NCBI GenBank assembly: GCA_947459655.1
Contig: CANHEE010000007.1
Location: 1 to 50,650, forward strand
DNA: 50,650 nt
Reading direction: 5' to 3'
Source of the DNA: Lewinellaceae bacterium
Lineage (GTDB): Bacteria > Bacteroidota > Bacteroidia > Chitinophagales > Saprospiraceae
A model generated the notes under the pieces. The model ran no database searches and had not been told where the DNA came from. It was given only the letters and a program-made list of their open reading frames with translations. The first letter of the stretch is position 1, and each line of letters starts with the position of its first letter. A program made the position numbers and the translations under genes. Shown piece after piece: positions 16,045 through 24,100 of this stretch.

Positions 16045-18546
16045 GTGGGACAAAATGCGGAATGTTTCCCCTTGAAAAAAGAACAGCATATTTCCGGGGC
16101 GGATGTTTTTGTGAGCGTTCTGCTTCCCTTGCCATTGCCGAAAACCTTTACCTATCGCGTTCCGCCAGAACTGGCGGAAGCTGTTTCATTTGGTGTACGG
16201 GTAGAAGTACAGTTTGGTAGGTACAAAATCTATTCTGCTGTGGTGACCGATGTACATCTGGAAAACCCCGACGATTCAGAGGCAAAGGACATCATTTCTG
16301 TCATCGACAAAGAGCCCATCATCACGCCCGCACAGTTGAATTTCTGGCAGTGGATGGCAGAGTACTACTGCTGTACCACCGGGGAAGTTATGCATGCCGC
16401 ACTGCCTGGCGGACTGCGGCTGGACAGTGAGACGAGTATTATGCTGCATCCGCTTTTTGACGACGATGCCGAGCAGCTAACTGATAGGGAATATCTCATT
16501 TACGAAGCATTGTCCATCCAGCCCGAACTCACCATTGACCAGGTCTGCCAGATACTACAGATGAAGACCATCCGTCCGGTCATCAATGCCATGATTGAAA
16601 AACAGGTGGTTGTCATCAAGGAGGAACTCAAAACCAAATACAAACCGCGCACTGTTCATGCTGTTAGACTGAAGGAGCCATACCTAAGTGATGAGGCATT
16701 GCTTTCAGAAGCATTCAGCAAGATAGAAAAGCAGTCTTCACGGCAGATGGAAGCCCTGATGGCTTTTTTGCAATTGCACAAGACAGCTCAACTAGTACTA
16801 GCACAGGAAATTTACGAAAAAGCAAGGGTTGATATTTCAGTGCTGAGGGCGCTGGAAAAAAAGGGCATACTGGAAGTATTCAAACAGGATGTGAGCAGAC
16901 TTGGAAACTATGGGGAGGAGACGCAGGAATCGCCTGAATTAAGCGTGCAGCAGGAAAGGGTACTACAGGAAATCCGAGCGGCTTTTGATACAAAAAATGT
17001 GGTTTTGCTGCATGGTGTAACCGGAAGTGGTAAAACCAGGGTATACACGGAACTCATCAGGCAAGCCATTGACAGGGGAGAGCAGGTGTTGTATCTGTTG
17101 CCTGAAATAGCACTCACCACGCAGATTACCACCCGGTTGCAACAGGTTTTCGGCGACGACATCATTGTCTACCACTCCAAGTGCGGCGACGCAGAACGCG
17201 TCGAACTATGGCATAAGGTCATGCAGGGCAAACCCCTTGTTCTTGCGGCACGCAGCGGATTATTTTTACCTTTCGGAAAACTTGGGCTGATAATAGTTGA
17301 TGAAGAGCACGATGCTTCATTCAAGCAGACAGATCCTGCACCGAGGTACAATGCAAGGGATGCTGCAACTGTGTTGGCTATGATACAGGGGGCCAAAGTA
17401 CTATTGGGTACCGCTACACCGTCGCTAGAGTCTTATTACAATGCAAAATCCGGAAAATTTGGCCTCGTAGCCATGTCGGAACGCTTCAGTGGCCTTCAAT
17501 TGCCGCAGATTGTTTTCGCCAATACACTTAAGGACAGCCGGTCAAAGCGCAAAACAGATTTTACCGCCAATCTCATTGAAGCCCTCAGGAATGCCTGTCA
17601 GCTGGGAGAGCAGAGTATTGTTTTTCAGAACAGGAGAGGCTATGCACCTTACCTGCAGTGTGATGATTGTGCATGGAAGGCCGACTGCGTGAATTGTGAT
17701 GTAAGTCTTACCTATCATAGGGGTGCGGAGCGATTGCGCTGTCACTATTGCGGACATACTCGTGAAATAACGCGCTCCTGTCCGTCCTGCGGCTCGTCAA
17801 AGCTCAACATCAGGGGTATGGGCACAGAAAAAGTTGAAGATGAGCTGAAAATATTGTTACCCGATGCACAGATAGGGCGGATGGATACGGATGTGGTCAA
17901 GACCCGTACGGCACATTCGCGTATAATAAACGATTTTGAAGAGCGCAGATTGGATGTACTGGTGGGCACGCAGATGGTCACTAAAGGGCTCGATTTCGAC
18001 AACGTCTCACTTGTGGGGGTTGTCAATGCTGATTCGCTGCTCTATTTTCCCGATTTCCGCGCCGGAGAGCGGGCATTTCAGTTGCTCATGCAAGTGGCAG
18101 GCCGTGCAGGCAGAAAGCACAAACGGGGACAAGTCATTGTGCAGACCTCAAATCCGGAGCATCCTGTTTTGAAAGATGTGGAAAAGGGTGATTATTCCGG
18201 TTTCTTCAAAAGGGAATTGCAGGAGCGGAAGGATTTTCAGTATCCCCCGTTTGTCTGGCTGATTCAGGTTCAGATCAGGCACAGAAAGCCGGAGGTGGTC
18301 AACGATGCATCGCGCATTTTTGCAGATATGCTGAAAAAACACCTCGGAAAGCGAGTGTTTGGTCCGGTGCTGCCACCGGTGGCACGTCTGAGAAGTTATT
18401 TTTTAATGGACGTCATGATCAAAATTGAAAAGGACCGCCAGAAACTGCAATTGGTCAAAAACCTGTTGCTTCATTCCGTTGTTGCACTGAAAAAACATCC
18501 CGGAATGTCAACGGTTGATGTGGTCATCGATGTGGATCCGTCGTAA
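16045..18546 (+). CDS. priA: Primosomal protein N' (replication restart helicase PriA)
   Basis: The 833-residue protein has full PriA architecture. An N-terminal DNA-binding domain (VLLPLPLPKTFTYRVPP, about 25-130) leads to a superfamily 2 helicase with Walker A GVTGSGKT, Walker B IIVDEEHD, and motifs GTATPSLES and GTQMVTKGLDF. An inserted zinc region (about 532-590) has paired cysteines (CDDCAWKADCVNC, CHYCGH, CPSCGS). It reloads the replisome at stalled forks. The start is uncertain: GTG 16045 gives an N-terminal extension of about 20 residues before the usual beginning, and no ATG is available in frame near the expected position. TTG 16072 and GTG 16111 are alternatives. Confidence 0.95.
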   Translation: MGQNAECFPLKKEQHISGADVFVSVLLPLPLPKTFTYRVPPELAEAVSFGVRVEVQFGRYKIYSAVVTDVHLENPDDSEAKDIISVIDKEPIITPAQLNFWQWMAEYYCCTTGEVMHAALPGGLRLDSETSIMLHPLFDDDAEQLTDREYLIYEALSIQPELTIDQVCQILQMKTIRPVINAMIEKQVVVIKEELKTKYKPRTVHAVRLKEPYLSDEALLSEAFSKIEKQSSRQMEALMAFLQLHKTAQLVLAQEIYEKARVDISVLRALEKKGILEVFKQDVSRLGNYGEETQESPELSVQQERVLQEIRAAFDTKNVVLLHGVTGSGKTRVYTELIRQAIDRGEQVLYLLPEIALTTQITTRLQQVFGDDIIVYHSKCGDAERVELWHKVMQGKPLVLAARSGLFLPFGKLGLIIVDEEHDASFKQTDPAPRYNARDAATVLAMIQGAKVLLGTATPSLESYYNAKSGKFGLVAMSERFSGLQLPQIVFANTLKDSRSKRKTDFTANLIEALRNACQLGEQSIVFQNRRGYAPYLQCDDCAWKADCVNCDVSLTYHRGAERLRCHYCGHTREITRSCPSCGSSKLNIRGMGTEKVEDELKILLPDAQIGRMDTDVVKTRTAHSRIINDFEERRLDVLVGTQMVTKGLDFDNVSLVGVVNADSLLYFPDFRAGERAFQLLMQVAGRAGRKHKRGQVIVQTSNPEHPVLKDVEKGDYSGFFKRELQERKDFQYPPFVWLIQVQIRHRKPEVVNDASRIFADMLKKHLGKRVFGPVLPPVARLRSYFLMDVMIKIEKDRQKLQLVKNLLLHSVVALKKHPGMSTVDVVIDVDPS

Positions 18547-18605
18547 AAGGGAAATTTTATTTCTTAGAGCGACTAAATCCTTTTTTATAAGAAATCTAAA
18601 GAAAT

Positions 18606-19577
18606 ATGAAAGCGATGGTATTGCTGGCAAAAGACCAGCCTTTGGTGTTTGAAGAAGTAGACAGGCCGATACCGGAAGCGGGTGAGGTACTCATCAATGT
18701 AAAGGCAGCGGCCCTCAACCACCGGGATGTGTGGATTCTGAAGGGACTGTATGCCGGAATAAAGTATCCCATCATTTTGGGATCTGACGGCTCCGGTATC
18801 AGTGAGGATGGTCGACGTGTAGTCATCAACCCCTCCATCAACTGGGGTGTTGATCCGCGGGTGCAGGGGAAGTCTTACCACATCCTCGGTCTGCCTGCTG
18901 ATGGTACATTTGCAGAGTTCGTAAAGGTGCCTTCGGAAAGTGTATTCGATATGCCTGCTCATCTGAATTTCACCGAGGGGGCCGCATTTCCGCTTGCGGG
19001 GCTTACGGCCTATCGCGCACTTTTCAGCAAAGGAGAGGCCACGGCGGGGCAGCGGGTGCTGGTTACCGGGGTCGGAGGTGGTGTTGCGCTGATGGCCATG
19101 CAGTTTGCAGTTGCAGCAGGGTGTGAGGTATGGGTGACTTCAGGTTCTGAAGAAAAAATAGAGCGGGCGAAGGCTATGGGCGCAAGGGGCGGAATCAATT
19201 ATAGGTCGTCAGACTGGGCGAAAAAATTGCTCGAATTATCGGGTGGTTTTGATGTTATCATCGATTCTGCTGTTGGAGACGGGTTTGCCGATCTCGTAAA
19301 TATCCTGACACTCCCTGCCGGAAGGGTCGTTTTTTACGGAGCAACCACATTGGGCAATATCCAGGGGGTCAAACCCGCAGTTGTTTTCTGGAAACAGATT
19401 TCCATCATCGGCAGTACGATGGGTAACCCGAAAGAATTTGCAGATATGCTCACATTTGTGGAGAAACACGGAATAAAGCCTGTTGTAGATGAAGTATTTG
19501 CATTGAAGGATGTCAATGCAGCGATGCGCAAAATGGATGAGGGAAAACAGTTTGGCAAACTAGTGCTTTCCATCTGA
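18606..19577 (+). CDS. MDR-family NAD(P)H-dependent oxidoreductase (quinone reductase-like)
   Basis: The 323-residue medium-chain dehydrogenase/reductase has a GroES-like N-terminal catalytic domain (about 1-125, with ALNHRDVWILKG and GSDGSG) and a Rossmann cofactor domain with VTGVGGGVALMA near residues 151-162. The structural zinc loop with four closely spaced cysteines is absent. The catalytic zinc Cys is also not seen (NHRD instead of CxxD), which points to the zinc-free quinone oxidoreductase/enoyl reductase branch. The substrate is not predictable. It follows priA by 59 bp on the same strand, without a visible terminator between them. Confidence 0.88.
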   Translation: MKAMVLLAKDQPLVFEEVDRPIPEAGEVLINVKAAALNHRDVWILKGLYAGIKYPIILGSDGSGISEDGRRVVINPSINWGVDPRVQGKSYHILGLPADGTFAEFVKVPSESVFDMPAHLNFTEGAAFPLAGLTAYRALFSKGEATAGQRVLVTGVGGGVALMAMQFAVAAGCEVWVTSGSEEKIERAKAMGARGGINYRSSDWAKKLLELSGGFDVIIDSAVGDGFADLVNILTLPAGRVVFYGATTLGNIQGVKPAVVFWKQISIIGSTMGNPKEFADMLTFVEKHGIKPVVDEVFALKDVNAAMRKMDEGKQFGKLVLSI

Positions 19578-19628
19578 AGGCCGATATACCGAGGAAAAGC
19601 ATAATTTTAACGTTTATTAAGCATTGCA

Positions 19629-20264
19629 ATGGCCAAAAAATCAAAATTTTACGTGGTTTGGAACGGTAGGGAAAAAGGTATTTTTTCTTCGTGGGAAGCC
19701 TGTAAGCGGCAAGTGGACGGATTTGAATCTGCCAGGTACAAATCGTTTGAAAGCGAGTCTGAGGCCAAAGATGCTTTTCAGAAAGGGCCTTCGGAAATTT
19801 TTAGAACAACTGCCAAAAAAAGTGTTTCCGCAGGCAATCCCGTTACGCGTTCAGGCATCATCAAGGCGAGCATCTGCGTGGACGCTGCCTGTAGCGGTAA
19901 TCCGGGTGCTATGGAATACCGGGGGATTAATATGGCCACGGGTGAACAGATATTTCACCAGGGCCCGTTTCCCGATGCAACCAACAATATTGGCGAATTT
20001 CTCGCCATTGTTCATGGACTGGCCTACCTTAAAAAAAACAATCTTCCCACCATGCCCATTTACTCTGATTCCGATAATGCCATCATGTGGGTAAGGGCCA
20101 AACATTGCAGGACCAAGCTGGAAAAGACCAAAAGGAACGCTCCGGTATTTGAAATGATAGAACGAGGGGAGCAGTGGCTGAAGAGCAACCATTTTGAAAA
20201 TCCCATTCTCAAATGGCAGACAAAATCCTGGGGTGAAAACCCAGCCGATTTCGGCAGAAAGTAG
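19629..20264 (+). CDS. rnhA: Ribonuclease H1 with N-terminal hybrid-binding domain
   Basis: The 211-residue protein has two parts. Residues 1-52 form the RNase H1 N-terminal (caulimovirus VI-like) domain that binds RNA/DNA hybrids: FYVVWNGREKGIFSSWEACK, then the YKSFES pattern. Residues about 77-211 are the RNase H domain. The four carboxylates can be placed: Asp in ICVDAACSGNPG, Glu in NNIGEFLAIVHGL, Asp in YSDSDNAI and Asp in ENPADFGRK. It cleaves the RNA strand of hybrids, for example at R-loops and primers. The first motif reads VDAACSGNPG rather than the commoner DGSCxGNPG. The protein stops a few residues after the last Asp. Confidence 0.93.
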   Translation: MAKKSKFYVVWNGREKGIFSSWEACKRQVDGFESARYKSFESESEAKDAFQKGPSEIFRTTAKKSVSAGNPVTRSGIIKASICVDAACSGNPGAMEYRGINMATGEQIFHQGPFPDATNNIGEFLAIVHGLAYLKKNNLPTMPIYSDSDNAIMWVRAKHCRTKLEKTKRNAPVFEMIERGEQWLKSNHFENPILKWQTKSWGENPADFGRK

Positions 20265-20353
20265 TCCGGTGGAACGGAAAAAAGCGCTTCACAATAGAAT
20301 TTTAAAATTCCGTTAAAACGCTCTTAAAAAAAAGCAAATAGCACGTTTTAGCG

Positions 20354-20383
20354 TTTGGAGTATTGAGATTTCTTTTATTTTTG
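20354..20383 (+). promoter_or_regulatory. Promoter of the short BatD-like gene
   Basis: TTTG (20354-20357), an 18-bp spacer and TATTTTTG (20376-20383) form a textbook Bacteroidota promoter, TTTG-N18-TAnnTTTG. The predicted start is near 20387, 28 nt before the ATG at 20415. It is the best complete promoter in the window. Confidence 0.7.
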
Positions 20384-20414
20384 TACTTTAACAAGGACTA
20401 AAAAATAGATTCAA

Positions 20415-20918
20415 ATGAAACAGTTGATTTTTTTTGTGGCTCTGTTTTTCAGTACCGGCGTACTGGCACAGGAAGTAAAATTTACTGCTACTGTCAGCAG
20501 ATCAACAGTAGCGTTGAACAGCAAATTCAAAGTCGAATTCAAGCTTGAAAATGCGCAGGGTGGAAATTTCAAGGCACCCGATTTTGAAGATTTTGAACTG
20601 GTCGGAGGGCCAAGTACCAACTCCTCCATGAGCATTGTCAACGGTGATGTTACCCAGAGCATTTCCTATGTTTTTTACCTCAAGCCAAAAGAAGTTGGTG
20701 CGTTTCGGGTCAAGCCCGCAAGTGTAAAAGTGAATGGTAAGGAAGTGAAGACAGAAGAACTCGATATTACAGTAGTCGAGGAGATTGACGGAGGGGGAGA
20801 AGAGGAAGAGCAAATTCAACAGATGGATCCTTTCGGAAGCATGTTTCCTTTTCGCTTCCAACAGCCTCAGCCGGCAAAAGAGCTGCCTAAAAAGAAGCGG
20901 AAAAGTTATTCCATTTAG
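20415..20918 (+). CDS. Short BatD-like protein (N-terminal domain only)
   Basis: The 167-residue protein has a signal peptide (MKQLIFFVALFFSTGVLAQ) and one domain that reads like the first beta-sandwich of BatD, the aerotolerance-operon protein (VSRSTVALNSKFKVEFKLEN, APDFEDFELVGGP, SYVFYLKPKEVGAFRVKPA). An acidic linker and the QMDPFGSMFPF motif follow, then a basic end KKKRKSYSI. Full BatD proteins are near 600 residues with several such domains and a membrane anchor. This copy ends before these and is followed at once by a strong terminator, so it looks like a deliberate short version, not a frameshift. It has its own strong promoter, and no other bat genes lie nearby. It is probably periplasmic; its function is unknown. 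Confidence 0.8.
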   Translation: MKQLIFFVALFFSTGVLAQEVKFTATVSRSTVALNSKFKVEFKLENAQGGNFKAPDFEDFELVGGPSTNSSMSIVNGDVTQSISYVFYLKPKEVGAFRVKPASVKVNGKEVKTEELDITVVEEIDGGGEEEEQIQQMDPFGSMFPFRFQQPQPAKELPKKKRKSYSI

Positions 20919-20956
20919 AATTTTTCTCGGCCAAGAAAAGTTGCTCTTTTAATCTG

Positions 20957-21004
20957 GAAATGAAAAATCCCCTGCAAAGTACATCGTAGGGGATTTTTCA
21001 TTTC
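20957..21004. terminator. Bidirectional terminator between convergent genes
   Basis: A perfect 17-bp inverted repeat (GAAATGAAAAATCCCCT with AGGGGATTTTTCATTTC) encloses a 14-nt loop. A- and T-rich arms lie on both sides. It serves the short BatD-like gene on the plus strand and the 1922-residue gene on the minus strand. Confidence 0.88.
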
Positions 21005-21013
21005 AAAAAACTG

Positions 21014-21196
21014 TTAATTCAGATCCTCGTATTTTCCGTTGTTGGTTTCCCAATTGATGCTGTCAACTGAGTCAACCGATCCATCCAGATTGTAATCTGA
21101 GGTGTAGTGATAGTCATCAAACAATCCGTTGTTGGTTTCCCAAATGATGGAATCCACAGCATCTACCGAACCATCCTCATTGGCATCTCCACTGAT
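21014..21196 (-). repeat. Tandem dockerin-like repeat at the C-terminus
   Basis: Two copies of a calcium-loop plus WETNNG unit (DGSVDAVDSIIWETNNG and DGSVDSVDSINWETNNG), about 35 residues apart, end the protein. The DNA copies also match, for example CCGTTGTTGGTTTCCCAA in both. The pattern DxNxDGxVDxxD is the EF-hand-like loop of dockerins. Confidence 0.75.
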
Positions 21197-24100
21197 CATA
21201 ACAGCATACGGAGTTGTTGCTCCGACAGTATTTACCGGAAATGTACCGTACAAAGGCACTGAATTATCCGTAAAGTTCAGAATGGTTGCAGATGTACTTA
21301 GCGGAACCAAGTCACTTGTCCGGAAGCCCAAGTGGTTTCGGTGTCTGACTGCTACGAAATAGCTGGCAGGTGTGCCACTAAAGCTGACTGGAGATATTCC
21401 GTCCATGCCAACGATATCACCATCTCTTTGCAGAAGTGCAGCCCTGGTCTGCACTACAGAAGTTGCACCAGAGGTGCCAGATCTGAGTTCCAGAAATACC
21501 CAGTCCACTATAGCATCATTGCCGCTAACAGATAAAACTGCTGAAGTTGTAGTTGCTACCGGTCCGCTGTTCACATGAACGAAAACAGTGTTGTAAGGAC
21601 TAGTCGAATATGGATCTAATGTAGGGAAATTGTACACTGTTCTGAGGTAGTCATTCATCAGTCTTGTACCCGGGTCAACGCTTTCAAGAAATACCTTGGC
21701 TTTCAGGGTCAAATTGATACCAAGACCAGCCTGGTTTCCTCCCACAGCAAATTCAGAGAAGGACTTAAGTCCACCGGCAGAGATACTGCCAAGTGTAGCT
21801 CCAGTTGGTGCCGAGGCAGTTCCAGGATTGGTTGTTGATCCTATCGGATCCCAGCTGCTCACGGCATCTGCACGCTTGATTAAGCGCACATTTGCAAGTG
21901 AACTGATTGGCGTGGTACCATTGGTTTCTGTAAAACCAGCAGCATTCACCGTCATGGTATAGGCGCTCGCCGTTCCAAAGGTTAGTCCGTTGTCTGCTGT
22001 TACTGTCCAGTAGCCGGTTGGCGAGATATCCTCTATGTTGATTGTTCCCTGGGTCATTGGAATGCCGGGTTTGCCAGGCTGTCCGCTGTTGAATTTGGCG
22101 TTAAGTGTTCCTCCTGTAAGCAATGCAGATGTAAAATTGACTGTAGCCGTTCTGTCTGCGCTGAGAGTACCCACTTTAAGTGCTGTAGAACCTGTCGTTG
22201 TACCAAACCATTTCTTCAGGTTGCCATTTACACGTCCCACGCCAGAGGCAGTGATGGCACCTGGCACAGCAACTGAAGTTCCCACTGTCATGGTACCGAT
22301 GGTGACAGGTCCCTGCGCCAGTGTCAGTGTGCCGGACACCGTGATGTCGTTTGCGAACGTCACTCCTGCAGGATTAACATTATTGATGTTCAGATTAAAG
22401 AAGTTGGATGGTAGCGCTGAAAGTCCGTCAAAAATACCTGTACCGCTGATTAGTTGCGGTTTATTTGATGCGCTGGATGTTGCACTAGCATATGTCGTTA
22501 GAAATACGGTGTTGTTGCTGCTGAATTTGCCGTTGTTCAACCAGTTTCCTGCTACATTGAAACCTGAAGTAGAACGGAATTCGCCTGAGAGAATATTGAA
22601 ATCATTAAGAATTGCCATTCCGGTGCTGTTTGCACCAAAACGGTTTACACCAGTCATCCCATTCATTTCAAAATTATAAAGGGCAAGTCTGGCTGTTGAT
22701 GCCGTGTAGGTAGTCACATTGAAACCAATGCTTCCACCGTCGGTTGTTGAAACTCCATCTCCAAGTGCGATGGTTCCGCCGGTCAGGTTGACATGCGCGA
22801 TACCCGAGTAAACCAGAGCACTTCCGGTAGAATTATAATTCGGGTCAACGATGGTAATTTTTCCACCTGTCATATTGAAATTATTGGTGGCGATATTCAA
22901 TGAGGTTACACCTGCTGCTGCACTACCTGCAGCTGTACCGTCGTTGGGGTCAATGGTCAAGTTTCCACCACTCATATTCAACGTGCTGCCCGTTGCAAAA
23001 TTGACGTTCCCATTAACTGACAGTGTACCGGACATGATTTCCAAAATGCCATTTACTGTCAGCGTTTTATTGCCTCCACCTGCCGGGCCTGTTTTCAGAT
23101 TGTTTGAACTGATAGATAGTTTTTTACCTGAAGCTATGTTGACGTTTGCATTGATGTCTACGTTGACATTTACGGAAACATCATGGTTGATATTGATTTG
23201 AGCTGTTGTTCCAGCAGGAGGAATACCGCAAGACCATGTAGCCTGATCATTCCAATTGCCGTTTGCTTTTGTATCATATGAGCTGTTACCTGAAATGGTT
23301 CTTGAACCTACAGGAGCGAGCGCCGTAATGTTTGTCACACCTGAAATGGTAATGGAATCCAGCTCGGCATCCAGGATGTTTCCGACTACAGAAGCACAGG
23401 CCACATCATAGACCAACCAGAAATAATTGGTAGAAATGCTTGCACCTCCCGAGAGCTGTTGAGTTCCGTTGAAAGCAAAATTGCTACCCGGAGCTGTGAC
23501 TGTTGGGCCAAACTGTGTAGTGGTCGAAAATGCATTGCTCGTTCCCGTGAAGTACAGTTTGGCAGTACTGATGTCGGAAGAACTGCTGGTTCCGTTGGTG
23601 TTAAAGTAAAATTTAGATACGTTCAGCGGAGCGTTGGCGCCGTTCACATTTACCTCAATCTTTAATATCTGTGCGTTGCTGGCCCCTGCATTCACATCCG
23701 TCACAACATTGTTTGTTGCCAATGTGCTGCTGTAAGTCATTGCAGGAGGAGTTCCAATACCAAGATTCTGAGTAGCAATGGTAGTTGTGGTTACACTTTT
23801 TGTGAAAGTTCTGAGGTAATAGGTCTGACCAGGGGTTAAGCCGGTCACGGTAAATATTTCGGGATCCTGACAGTCAATCTGGGTAAGCGCAGCACATGTT
23901 CCTGAATATACTGCTGTAACCATATCCAATGAATATGGTGAACCAAGGTTAGGACTGAAAAACTTGATCTCATGTGCTGCATCAGTTGCTACAAAACTGA
24001 ACCACACGTCATCGTTATTCGGGTTGATAGTAGCAGCGGGATTACAAATGTTTCCCGGAGAAAGCGTTGCTCCTGCTGTAGATGCCACGCTGAAGTTGGT

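Noticed and set aside
20297-20310. Palindrome GAATTTTAAAATTC upstream of the BatD-like gene
   Set aside because: A+T-rich self-complementary sequence of this length is not rare; it has no T-run and lies away from the promoter elements, so I assign no function.
22035-22679. Long open frame (214 codons) on the plus strand inside the giant secreted protein gene
   Set aside because: It is antisense to a clear multidomain coding gene with signal peptide and known folds; low-complexity Thr/Ser/Val content on the sense strand keeps the reverse frame open.
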